Positions 1 to 8,877 of a stretch of DNA of 40,953 nt are shown in pieces. The notes below the pieces were generated by a model. That model ran no database searches and had not been told where the DNA came from. It worked only from the letters and a program-made list of their open reading frames with translations. The translations under genes were made by a program, and so were the position numbers. Each line of letters begins with the position of its first letter. The first letter of the stretch is position 1. Source of the DNA: Prochlorococcus sp. AH-716-I09. GTDB taxonomy: Bacteria; Cyanobacteriota; Cyanobacteriia; PCC-6307; Cyanobiaceae. Location: the NCBI GenBank assembly GCA_028409275.1, contig JAOOML010000003.1, positions 1 to 40,953 of the forward strand. Reading direction: 5' to 3'.

Positions 1-1179
1 ATTTCTTCTAAAAATATCTTATTTATTCAAGACATTGACGGTGTTTGTATCCCTTTAGTTAAAGATCCAATGACTAGAGAGTTGGAATCAAAATATATCT
101 ATGGAGTAAAAGAATTTGCCGATGAATTCTTTGTATTAACTTGTGGGGAACATGAAGGTCCAAGAGGGGTTAACAGAATAATAGAAAGGAGTTTAGGGAG
201 TACTACTGAGCCTAAAAACAAAGAGCTATATTTAAGAGGATTAGCAGCCTGTGGAGTGGAGTATCAAGACAACAATGGTGAAATAAGTTTTGAAGGAGTC
301 TCAGAAAAAGAACTAAATTTTTTATCTAAAGTACCTAGTTTAATAAAGCCGAAATTTAATTTTATAGTTAAGAATATTTTTCCTGAACTTAGCCAAGAAG
401 ATATCGATTCTCACGCAATAAAATCAATATGCGAAACGCGTTTCTCGCCAACGATTAATTTCAATAGTCTATTTGATTTAGTACACAAAGATTCTGAGAA
501 AAGAAAGCTTATACAAATAAGTTTTGAAAAAATGATGAATCAAATTATCTTAAAAGCTGAATCGGAAGGCCTCAATAAATCATTTTTCCTTCATATTTCA
601 CCAAATTTAGGTAATAAAAATGGTAGAGAAACAATTAAACTTTCTTCTAAAGATGATATTGGAACAACAGACATACAATTACTTATTAAAGGAGCAGTTA
701 AAGATTCTGGCGTTTTATTTCTTTTAAATAAATTTATTGCGGATAAAACTGGTAAAGCTCCTTTTGGAAGTAATTTTAATTTTAGAGACTCTCCAAATTC
801 TATTGCGGAAAAAATAGATTTATGCAAAAGAACTATTCAAATAGAGGATATGCCTTTGATTGTAGGAGTGGGAGACACCGTGACATCAAAGAAACATAAT
901 GGAGAAGAAATTTATTTAAGGGGAGGAAGTGACCGGTCTTTTCTAGAATTCATACAAATATTAGGTAATGAATTTGGTATTAATAATAAAATAATTTTTG
1001 TAGATAGTAGTTCTGGAGAAGTTGATAGGCCTTCTACAAAAAAAACTGGCCTAAAAGGTATCAGTGATGTTGATGACAATTTAAAGTTTGATATAGTTTT
1101 TAAAAATGGCCCCAAAGAATATATACCTTGGTTTATAGAACTTGCTAAAAAAAGATCAAGCTTTAAAAAAGCTATTTGA
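1..1179 (+). CDS. stpA: Glucosylglycerol-3-phosphate phosphatase-like protein (StpA family), 5' truncated by window edge
   Basis: The frame is open from base 1 (ISSKNILFIQDIDGVCIPLVKDPMTREL...), so the listed ATG at 70 is internal. HAD-like DIDG motif; LTCGEHEGPRGV, FFLHISPNLG, GVGDTVTS and VDSSSGEV segments resemble cyanobacterial StpA. Confidence 0.85.
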   Translation: MSSKNILFIQDIDGVCIPLVKDPMTRELESKYIYGVKEFADEFFVLTCGEHEGPRGVNRIIERSLGSTTEPKNKELYLRGLAACGVEYQDNNGEISFEGVSEKELNFLSKVPSLIKPKFNFIVKNIFPELSQEDIDSHAIKSICETRFSPTINFNSLFDLVHKDSEKRKLIQISFEKMMNQIILKAESEGLNKSFFLHISPNLGNKNGRETIKLSSKDDIGTTDIQLLIKGAVKDSGVLFLLNKFIADKTGKAPFGSNFNFRDSPNSIAEKIDLCKRTIQIEDMPLIVGVGDTVTSKKHNGEEIYLRGGSDRSFLEFIQILGNEFGINNKIIFVDSSSGEVDRPSTKKTGLKGISDVDDNLKFDIVFKNGPKEYIPWFIELAKKRSSFKKAI

Positions 1180-1220
1180 CTATTTAATTTCCTAATGTCA
1201 ATTTATAAATATATAGATTT

Positions 1221-2153
1221 ATGAAAGAAAATTTTCCAGCAATAAATAAAGAAGCTATAGAAACATTGCAAATTAACATAGGTTATAAATGCAACCAGGC
1301 TTGTAATCATTGTCATGTTAACTCAAGCCCCCTCCGTACGGAAAAGATGTCTAATGAAATAATTTCCATAATTCCAAAAATAATTGATAAATATAAGATA
1401 AAGACTTTAGATATTACAGGTGGGGCTCCAGAACTACACCCAGAATTTAAAAATCTAGTTACCACTTTAAGCAAGAAACAAATTGATATTATTGATAGAT
1501 GCAATTTGACAATTTTCTTTGAAAAGGGATATGAGGATCTTCCTCAATTTCTTTCAAAGAATAAAGTGATAGTTACAGCTTCGCTACCATGTTATGAAAA
1601 GAATAATGTTGACTTTCAAAGAGGATATGGAGTTTTTGAAAAAAGTATTAAAGCAATAAAAATTCTGAATAATTTAGGCTATGGGAAGAAAGAAAGTGGT
1701 TTAATATTGAATCTTGTTTACAATCCTGTAAACCCTGTTCTTCCCCCTTCACAGAAGATATTGGAAAATAATTATAAAAAAATACTATTCGAAAAATATA
1801 ATATTGTTTTTAATAGCCTTTACACAATAACTAATATGCCAATAAATAGATATGAAGAATATCTAAGAAGAGAAGGGAAATTAAGTACTTATTACAAATT
1901 ACTAAAAGACAATTTTAATGAAAATAATTTAGAGAACCTTATGTGTAAAAAGACTATAAGTGTAAATTGGCTTGGAGAAATTTATGATTGCGACTTTAAT
2001 CAACAAATAAATTTCCGAGCCAATAAAGGGCCAAGGACACTTTTTGATCTAATGGATAAATCATTTACTTTTGACTACGGGGTAGCTGTTAAAAAACATT
2101 GTTTTGCATGCACTGCAGGTGCAGGATCAAGTTGTGGAGGGACATTAAGTTGA
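1221..2153 (+). CDS. arsS: Radical SAM protein, arsenosugar biosynthesis ArsS-like (C-terminal DUF3641-like)
   Basis: CNQACNHCH = CxxxCxxC radical SAM cluster motif; DITGGAPELHP; C-terminal HCFACTAGAGSSCGG typical of the ArsS family. Confidence 0.85.
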   Translation: MKENFPAINKEAIETLQINIGYKCNQACNHCHVNSSPLRTEKMSNEIISIIPKIIDKYKIKTLDITGGAPELHPEFKNLVTTLSKKQIDIIDRCNLTIFFEKGYEDLPQFLSKNKVIVTASLPCYEKNNVDFQRGYGVFEKSIKAIKILNNLGYGKKESGLILNLVYNPVNPVLPPSQKILENNYKKILFEKYNIVFNSLYTITNMPINRYEEYLRREGKLSTYYKLLKDNFNENNLENLMCKKTISVNWLGEIYDCDFNQQINFRANKGPRTLFDLMDKSFTFDYGVAVKKHCFACTAGAGSSCGGTLS

Positions 2154-2159
2154 AATCTG

Positions 2160-2612
2160 CTAAATACAATTTGGACATATAGCTCTTACATTTAAAGAAG
2201 ATTCAATTAGTTTAAATCCATTAACTTTTGCTGCAACTTTACCTGCTTCTAAAACCTGATCATTTTCAAATTCTTCTGTTCTTCCACACCTAATACAAAT
2301 CAAGTGATGATGATCAGGAGTATCGTTACTAAGTAATTCGTATCTGTGGCCGCCCTCACTAAGTTCTAATTCATGTAGCAGACCCATTTGTACTAAAAGT
2401 CTTAAAGTTCTATAAATTGTGGCTAGTGAAACTTTAGAACTTGATTTAACTAAGTTTTCATGAACTTCTTCAGCACTTAAGTGGTTTCCAGAACCTATAT
2501 TTTCAAATAAATTTAGAACCTTTAGCCTTTGAGGTGTTAACCTCTTTCCATCTTTATGTAAACCATCGCCTAGAGGAGAGGAGATTACATTGTATTGAGA
2601 GGATAAAGACAA
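2160..2612 (-). CDS. Fur family transcriptional regulator
   Basis: LTPQRLKVLNLFE, LSAEEVHENL, VSLATIYRTLRLL, HHHLICIRCGRTEEF and CPNC are Fur hallmarks. Start codon is TTG, with an in-frame TAG immediately upstream. Confidence 0.9.
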   Translation of the reverse strand: MSLSSQYNVISSPLGDGLHKDGKRLTPQRLKVLNLFENIGSGNHLSAEEVHENLVKSSSKVSLATIYRTLRLLVQMGLLHELELSEGGHRYELLSNDTPDHHHLICIRCGRTEEFENDQVLEAGKVAAKVNGFKLIESSLNVRAICPNCI

Positions 2613-2741
2613 CTATTAACTTATGGCTTTTCTCAATAATAACTCTTGATGAGAGTATAACAACTTTTTGATTTAAAATATTTACTAAAGTTCTTAAAAA
2701 TATTATGTTATTTTATTTTGATGTAGAAATGATGAGGGATC

Positions 2742-3299
2742 ATGTCAAACTCTATTGATCAGCCATTAGCGAAAGTAAACGCTTTGATAATTATAGATGT
2801 TCAAGAGAAAATTATAAGGCCAATATTTAATAAAGATTCAATAACCAAAAACATCAAAAAGCTAATAGATGCCTACCAAATTTTAGAAGAAAATATTTTT
2901 GTATCTGAACAGAATCCTATTAAATTGGGGCCAATAATTCCCGAATTATTGCCGAAAACGGGATTTAAGAAAATTGAAAAAATGGAATTCAGCTTAGCTA
3001 ATAGACAAGAGTTTTTAAAAGAACTTGAAAATAAGAAAATTACAAATTTAATTATTTGTGGGATTGAAACACATATATGCATTCAACAAACAGTTTTAGA
3101 TTGTTTAGCAGAAGGGTTTGAAGTTTTTGTTATTTCCGACGCTATGAGCAGTCGAAATAGGGTAGATCATGAAATAGCAATAAATAGAATGATTCAAAAG
3201 GGGGCGAACATAGCAACTACTGAATCAATAATTTTTGAATTATGCAAGACTGCGGATAGAAAAGAATTTAATGAAATTAAAAATATAATAATGAGTTAA
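2742..3299 (+). CDS. Isochorismatase-family cysteine hydrolase
   Basis: ALIIIDVQEKI, LIICGIETHICIQQTVLDCLAEGFEVFVISDAMSSR: isochorismatase-like fold with the catalytic Cys motif. Confidence 0.85.
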   Translation: MSNSIDQPLAKVNALIIIDVQEKIIRPIFNKDSITKNIKKLIDAYQILEENIFVSEQNPIKLGPIIPELLPKTGFKKIEKMEFSLANRQEFLKELENKKITNLIICGIETHICIQQTVLDCLAEGFEVFVISDAMSSRNRVDHEIAINRMIQKGANIATTESIIFELCKTADRKEFNEIKNIIMS

Positions 3300-3332
3300 A
3301 GAAATAAGGACTGGTTTGTTGTTTAGAGATAA

Positions 3333-3362
3333 CTTAAAATTTTATTAGAGATAAATTTTAAG
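3333..3362 (+). promoter_or_regulatory. Perfect 10-bp inverted repeat (CTTAAAATTT / AAATTTTAAG) in the leader of the MscS gene, running into AAGGG
   Basis: Arms 3333-3342 and 3353-3362, 10-nt loop. The right arm overlaps the likely Shine-Dalgarno just upstream of ATG 3376. Confidence 0.4.
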
Positions 3363-3375
3363 GGTTTATTTGAAT

Positions 3376-4407
3376 ATGAAATTAGTTACTGAAAACTTCC
3401 TTCTGGCAATATCTATTTTTTTTATTGGAATTTTATTGTCGATAATAATTTCTAAACTTTCAAAAATATTTTTTAAAAAGATATCGAAAAGGACAAAAAC
3501 AAATTTCGATGATTTTATTTTTGAGGTGATCTCTGGAATTACAAAACCTATAGGATTCCTCCTCTCTTTTTATTTTTCAATTGACTATTTTTTTGCCGAT
3601 GAAATAAATTTTATCTCTGTCTTATTGAATATTCTGAAATTATTTATGTTGATAATCATTATTAAAGCTCTCAACAAAGTTTTAATAAGATCTTTAACAG
3701 AATCTACATCAAAAATTAATGATTCCTCAATCAGTTCAATGATATCTTCACTAACTCCTTTGATAAAAGCATTAACATGGACTATTGGTTCAATATTTTT
3801 CTTACAAAATATAGGTGTTCAAATGACTGCTATTTGGGCTTTACTAAGTGCAGGTGGTATCGGTGCAGGATTAGCTTTGAAAGATCCAGTTCAGGAGTTT
3901 TTTGAATATATAACAATTTTGCTTGATAAACCTTTTCAAAAAGGTGAATTTATAAAATCAGATGGTGTCCTGGGAATGGTTGAGAGGGTGGGAGTTAGAT
4001 CCTCAAGGATAAGAAGTATTAATGGAGAAGTAATAGTAATGAGCAACAGCGCCTTAACAAATGGAATAATTTCAAATTATGCACAAATGGAAAAAAGGAG
4101 GTTAGTGCATAAATTAGGAGTTATTTATGAAACCTCTCCAAAACTCATGAAATTGATTCCAATAATAATTAAAAAAATAGTTGAAGAGACAAAAGATGCA
4201 TCTTTTGATAGATGTCATTTCACAGATTTTGGCGACTTCAGTCTTAATTTTGAACTTGTTTATTACATACCAACAAATAATTATCTTGCTGCAATGGAAG
4301 CTCAACAATCTATAAATTTGAAAATAATTGAGGAATTCGCATTTAATAATATAGAGTTTGCATTCCCAACACAAACTTTAAATATTGAAAGTAATAAAAC
4401 CAAATGA
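3376..4407 (+). CDS. Mechanosensitive ion channel, MscS family
   Basis: N-terminal TM helices then ALLSAGGIGAGLALKDPVQEFFEYITILLDKPFQKGEFI, an MscS pore/beta domain. ATG at 3376 preferred over the tracked TTG at 3370. Confidence 0.88.
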   Translation: MKLVTENFLLAISIFFIGILLSIIISKLSKIFFKKISKRTKTNFDDFIFEVISGITKPIGFLLSFYFSIDYFFADEINFISVLLNILKLFMLIIIIKALNKVLIRSLTESTSKINDSSISSMISSLTPLIKALTWTIGSIFFLQNIGVQMTAIWALLSAGGIGAGLALKDPVQEFFEYITILLDKPFQKGEFIKSDGVLGMVERVGVRSSRIRSINGEVIVMSNSALTNGIISNYAQMEKRRLVHKLGVIYETSPKLMKLIPIIIKKIVEETKDASFDRCHFTDFGDFSLNFELVYYIPTNNYLAAMEAQQSINLKIIEEFAFNNIEFAFPTQTLNIESNKTK

Positions 4408-5379
4408 TCCGCAAATCTCTTCACTTAAAATCCAGAGTTTCGAAGCCAATTCAGCACTATTTGCTTCATCACTAACATTACTTTCAACTAATTTATGTTT
4501 TTTAAAAGATATTAGTTTATTACTTAGATGAATGTAACCAACATCATTTAAATCCGAATCAGTTACAATTCCAGAAAGAATCTTTCCTGCATTTTCTATA
4601 CTTTCAGAAATTCCTAAAATATTTTTTGCTAATTTAGAAAAAATCAAATATCCAAAAAGATTAAAACGTTTACTATATCTAAAAAAACCTGAATCATCAT
4701 TTGGTATTACAAGACCAGGAGCCCAAGTAATTACAGAAATTTTACTTGAGGAAATTTTTAATTTTTTTACAAGTTCTTTAGCAAACAAAATATTACATAA
4801 CTTACTATTTTTATACGATTCATCAGCATTAAAATTTATAAATTGCCCAGTAATTTTTTTTCTAAAATCAACTAGATTATTAAGTCCTGCTTTCTTTCCT
4901 ATATTTCCACCTGAGCTTTTAGGGTTATGAACATCTGATGATGTAATAATGATTCTAGATTCTTCTTTATCTCTAACAAACTCTTTTAAGATATTTACCA
5001 AGTAAAAATGTGCAAGATGATTAACCGCAAAAGTTAGTTCTATGCCTTGTTTTGATACTTTAGGGTAAAAAGAACCTGTATATTGCAATCCTGCATTTAA
5101 AACGATTACATCTAAAAAAGTATTTTTAGTAATAAAGTAAGCTTTAATTTTTTTAATATTATCTAGATTTGAAAGATCACAATCTTCAATAATATTTAAA
5201 TATTTTTTAATGTAATTTTTATCAAAATATTTCTCAATCATTTTAAGAAATTGATTCTTTCTTAATTCAGATTTTATTACAAGGTATATATTATTTTTCG
5301 TCTCTAATAAATTAATAATGGCAAAAAAACCTATACCTGAATTACCTCCAGTAATTAAAATATTTTTATTTTTAATCAT
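4378..5379 (-). CDS. Short-chain dehydrogenase/reductase related to light-dependent protochlorophyllide reductase (POR-like)
   Basis: ITGGNSGIGFFAI, LNAGLQ, FAVNHLAHFYL, SYKNSKLCNILFAKEL (YxxxK in a POR-like context). Overlaps the 3' end of the MscS gene by 30 bp. Confidence 0.8.
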   Translation of the reverse strand: MIKNKNILITGGNSGIGFFAIINLLETKNNIYLVIKSELRKNQFLKMIEKYFDKNYIKKYLNIIEDCDLSNLDNIKKIKAYFITKNTFLDVIVLNAGLQYTGSFYPKVSKQGIELTFAVNHLAHFYLVNILKEFVRDKEESRIIITSSDVHNPKSSGGNIGKKAGLNNLVDFRKKITGQFINFNADESYKNSKLCNILFAKELVKKLKISSSKISVITWAPGLVIPNDDSGFFRYSKRFNLFGYLIFSKLAKNILGISESIENAGKILSGIVTDSDLNDVGYIHLSNKLISFKKHKLVESNVSDEANSAELASKLWILSEEICGSFGFITFNI

Positions 5380-5604
5380 TTAAATTGCTATATATTTTTT
5401 TATAATAAAAAATTATGTAAGTTTTTTTTTAGTTTGTAATCTTATAAATTATTGTTAAAACACTGAAAACTTAGTCACTTATAATTGTGTAATTTGATTA
5501 TTATTAACCTACTCTCATTACAAGTGCTGGATGAAATATAAAAACTTATTCGCAGAAATAATAATATGTTCCATAAATTTCTTTAATCATAAGATTTATA
5601 TTTA

Positions 5605-6888
5605 ATGTCAAACGAAAGCATGCCAGATGTTCTTGTTTTGGGTGCAGGACCTGCAGGGATGGCAATAGCATCAGCTTTAGGAAAAGAAAAATTAGATGTT
5701 GAAGTCCTTTCTCCAAATGGACCTGATGAACCTTGGCCAAACACTTATGGTATTTGGGGGGAAGAAGTTGATCAACTTGGGCTTCAGGATTTGCTTGAAT
5801 ATAGATGGAAGAATACTGTAAGTTTTTTTGGGCATGGCGCTTTAGAAGAAAAGGACGACGAGAATAAAGCCACGGAACATTCATTAGATTATGGACTATT
5901 TGATAAGAAAAAACTTCACAATTTTTGGCTTAATGAATGCAATAAGTCTTTTATTAAATGGCATCAAGGCTTTGCAGACAAAATACATTTTGAAAAATAT
6001 AAAAGTACAGTAACCACAAATGATGGCAAGACTTACTCTGCAAGATTAGTAGTAGATGCGACAGGATATGACCCTGTTTTTCTTAAATTAAAATCTTGTG
6101 GTCCATTAGCAGTCCAAACTTGTTACGGGATAGTGGGTAATTTCAGTAAACCTCCCCTTAAAAAAGGGCAGTTTGTATTAATGGACTATAGAAATGACCA
6201 TCTTAATGAGGAGCAAAAAAAAGAACCGCCCACTTTTCTTTATGCCATGGATATGGGGAATGGGAAATACTTTCTGGAAGAGACATCTCTTGGTTTAGTA
6301 AATCCCCTAACAATGGAAAATTTAAAAGAGAGACTAGAGAAGAGACTATCTTATCGAAATATATCTATTACAAGCATGCAACACGAAGAGCTTGGCTTGT
6401 TTCTGCCAATGAATATGCCAATACCAGATTTCAAACAACAAATCCTTGGATATGGTGGCGCTGCATCAATGGTACATCCTGCATCTGGATACTTAATTGG
6501 TAATGTTTTAAGGAGAGCTCCACTTGTCGCAAAAGCAGTATCAGAGGCGATTAAAAACAAGAATCTTAGTACCTATCATATTGCAAGAAAAGGTTGGGAA
6601 GCTTTATGGTCAAAAGAATTAATTAGAAAGAAATCACTTTACCAATTTGGATTGGAAAAACTCATGAGGTTTGATGAAAAACTATTGAGAGAATTTTTTG
6701 GCAGTTTTTTCAAACTACCCAAAAATCAATGGTATGGTTTTCTTACTGATACTTTATCTTTAAGAGAGATTATATATGCTATGTGCATAATGTTTATAAA
6801 AGCTCCATGGAGTGTTAAGAAAGGTCTGATGATTATGCATGGAAGAGAATTTAAAATGTTACTAAGAATAATATTTCCAAATATATAG
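5605..6888 (+). CDS. crtL: Lycopene cyclase, CrtL (plant-type beta/epsilon) family; epsilon type suspected from remembered synteny
   Basis: VLVLGAGPAGMAIASALGK dinucleotide-binding motif, PWPNTYGIWGEE, DATGYDPVF, GYGGAASMVHPASGYLIGNVLRRAP: CrtL signatures. Confidence 0.9.
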   Translation: MSNESMPDVLVLGAGPAGMAIASALGKEKLDVEVLSPNGPDEPWPNTYGIWGEEVDQLGLQDLLEYRWKNTVSFFGHGALEEKDDENKATEHSLDYGLFDKKKLHNFWLNECNKSFIKWHQGFADKIHFEKYKSTVTTNDGKTYSARLVVDATGYDPVFLKLKSCGPLAVQTCYGIVGNFSKPPLKKGQFVLMDYRNDHLNEEQKKEPPTFLYAMDMGNGKYFLEETSLGLVNPLTMENLKERLEKRLSYRNISITSMQHEELGLFLPMNMPIPDFKQQILGYGGAASMVHPASGYLIGNVLRRAPLVAKAVSEAIKNKNLSTYHIARKGWEALWSKELIRKKSLYQFGLEKLMRFDEKLLREFFGSFFKLPKNQWYGFLTDTLSLREIIYAMCIMFIKAPWSVKKGLMIMHGREFKMLLRIIFPNI

Positions 6889-6895
6889 TTTAAAA

Positions 6896-7603
6896 ATGAG
6901 AACAATACTAATAAGTGGAGCTAATAGAGGTATTGGACTAAAAATTGCACATAAAGAATTAAAAGAAGGCAATAGAGTTAGTGTTGGGATAAGGGATTTA
7001 GAATCATTAAAAGAAAGCGTTGTTGATCCAAAAAAATGGCCAGAAGGGAGGATTATAATCAACCATTATGATGCATTAAAAAAAATTACAGCCGAAAATT
7101 GGATAAAAAATACCGCAGATAAATTTGGGGGATTTGATTCAGTAATTAATTGCTCTGGAGTATTATCGAAAGTTCCTTTCTTATTCAAAGATGGTGATGA
7201 AGAAGATATTTTAAATACACTAAATATCAACTTTTTAGCAATTTGGAATTTATGTAGACTTTCTTGGGATCATTTATGTGCTTCAGGCAGAGGAAGAATT
7301 ATTGTTTTAGTTTCAATGAGCGGAAAAAGATCTAAAGGGGATTTAGCTGCGTATTCTTCATCAAAGTTTGCTTTGATGGGATTATGCCAAACGATGAAAA
7401 ATAAAGGTTGGGATAAAAATATAAGAATTTCAGCAATTTGCCCAAGTTGGGTTAATACAGAAATGGCCCAAGATATTTCTTCACTAGACAAATCCAGCAT
7501 GACACAACCTGAAGATATTGCTGAGATATGCTCAACTATTCTGAAGCTACCGAAACAATCTGTTCCATTTGAAATTACCTTAAATTGTAATTATGAAATT
7601 TAG
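6896..7603 (+). CDS. Short-chain dehydrogenase/reductase
   Basis: ISGANRGIG cofactor motif, NCSG, AAYSSSKFAL (YxxxK). Starts 8 bp after the crtL stop. Confidence 0.85.
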   Translation: MRTILISGANRGIGLKIAHKELKEGNRVSVGIRDLESLKESVVDPKKWPEGRIIINHYDALKKITAENWIKNTADKFGGFDSVINCSGVLSKVPFLFKDGDEEDILNTLNINFLAIWNLCRLSWDHLCASGRGRIIVLVSMSGKRSKGDLAAYSSSKFALMGLCQTMKNKGWDKNIRISAICPSWVNTEMAQDISSLDKSSMTQPEDIAEICSTILKLPKQSVPFEITLNCNYEI

Positions 7604-8142
7604 CCTAAATTAAAAATTAAGTAAGCCATTGCTAGCATTGCAATTGCAATAAATAAGCCCTTTATTCGATTAGTTAATAATGAGAAAAGAGATAAATCTT
7701 CAGAAAAATATCCCCCAAAACTACCTGTAATAAATAATACAACCATTGGTAATGATGCAGTTCCAAACGCATAAGATATAGATTTTAAAAATCCAAAATT
7801 TAAATAATTTAAAATCACTGAACTCAATGAAAATAATAAAAAAGAAGCAAACAAAGTAATAGAAACTTCAGCATCTAAAGTATGAGGCAAGCTCCCCTTT
7901 AATTCAAATTGCTTTTTACATTCTCTAATCTGTCTTTTAGAAAGCTTTAAATAACCAGTTTCAGGAATTCTTTGTGACTTATATCTTCTTAGTAACCTTG
8001 CTTCAAGAGTTTCTGGCTCCTTTGTCATAATGGAGGTTAATAATTCATCTGGTTTTAATTTTTTAATTTTTTTTTCTAGATTATCGGTTTTCCCAATTCT
8101 ATAAAGATCCCCTACTCTTATGAGGTAAACATATCCCGACAT
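7600..8142 (-). CDS. GIY-YIG/T5orf172-like domain protein with C-terminal membrane helices
   Basis: GYVYLIRVGDLYRIGKTDNLEKKIKKL...EARLLRRYKSQRIPETGYLKLS matches a GIY-YIG-like core; the rest has about three hydrophobic segments. Confidence 0.7.
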   Translation of the reverse strand: MSGYVYLIRVGDLYRIGKTDNLEKKIKKLKPDELLTSIMTKEPETLEARLLRRYKSQRIPETGYLKLSKRQIRECKKQFELKGSLPHTLDAEVSITLFASFLLFSLSSVILNYLNFGFLKSISYAFGTASLPMVVLFITGSFGGYFSEDLSLFSLLTNRIKGLFIAIAMLAMAYLIFNLG

Positions 8143-8217
8143 TTGCGTTGTAAAATTAAAATCTATTCCTTATTAAATAATACTAAAAGAATTTAGGAAA
8201 TTAAAAGTTTTTACAAA

Positions 8218-8877
8218 ATGAAAAACGAAATTTTATATTCATTTCGAAGATGTCCTTATGCAATTCGTGTTAGGTGGGCGCTATTGATTTGCGAAATCAA
8301 CGTGGAAATTAGAGAAATTGATTTAAAAAATAAACCTCTTGATTTTCTTAATAAATCAAAGACAAAAACAGTTCCAATACTGATAAAAAAAAATAGTGAA
8401 GTTATTGAAGAAAGCCTTGAAATCATCCTTTGGGCACTCGCAGAGTCAAGGAAGGAAAACATAAAATTTATCTATTTTCCAGATAATAAGAAGGAAGATA
8501 TTTTTGAAATAATTAATGAAAACGATAACGAATTCAAATATCATCTGGATCGATTTAAATATGCCACAAGATATGAGGATAGTAATGAAGAATTTCATTT
8601 CACAAAGGCGATTAAAATTATAAAGAGATGGAACGGTCTACTTGCAAAAAACAAATACTTTTTTGGGAATAACCCCACGATCGCTGATTGGTCTATTTGG
8701 CCTTTTGTAAGACAATTTAAAATCGCTTGTGAAAGTCAAAAAAGAACAAATTATTTTGAACCCTCAATTAAAACCTGGTTAGATTCTTTTGAAAATAATA
8801 AAAAATTCAAATCCTTAATGTATAAGTACGAATTATGGGTGCCAAATTCTAGAAAGAATTATTTTCCTTTTAATTAG
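8218..8877 (+). CDS. Glutathione S-transferase family protein
   Basis: ILYSFRRCPYAIRVRWAL, KTVPILI, IEESLEIILW thioredoxin-like GST N-domain; NPTIADWSIWPFVRQF C-domain. Confidence 0.87.
   Translation: MKNEILYSFRRCPYAIRVRWALLICEINVEIREIDLKNKPLDFLNKSKTKTVPILIKKNSEVIEESLEIILWALAESRKENIKFIYFPDNKKEDIFEIINENDNEFKYHLDRFKYATRYEDSNEEFHFTKAIKIIKRWNGLLAKNKYFFGNNPTIADWSIWPFVRQFKIACESQKRTNYFEPSIKTWLDSFENNKKFKSLMYKYELWVPNSRKNYFPFN

Noticed and set aside
591-827. Minus-strand ORF opposite stpA; similarly 912-1115, 1313-1504, 2873-3082, 4114-4374, 5546-5884 and 6351-6560
   Set aside because: Shadow ORFs antisense to well-supported genes, with no recognisable domains or independent gene context.
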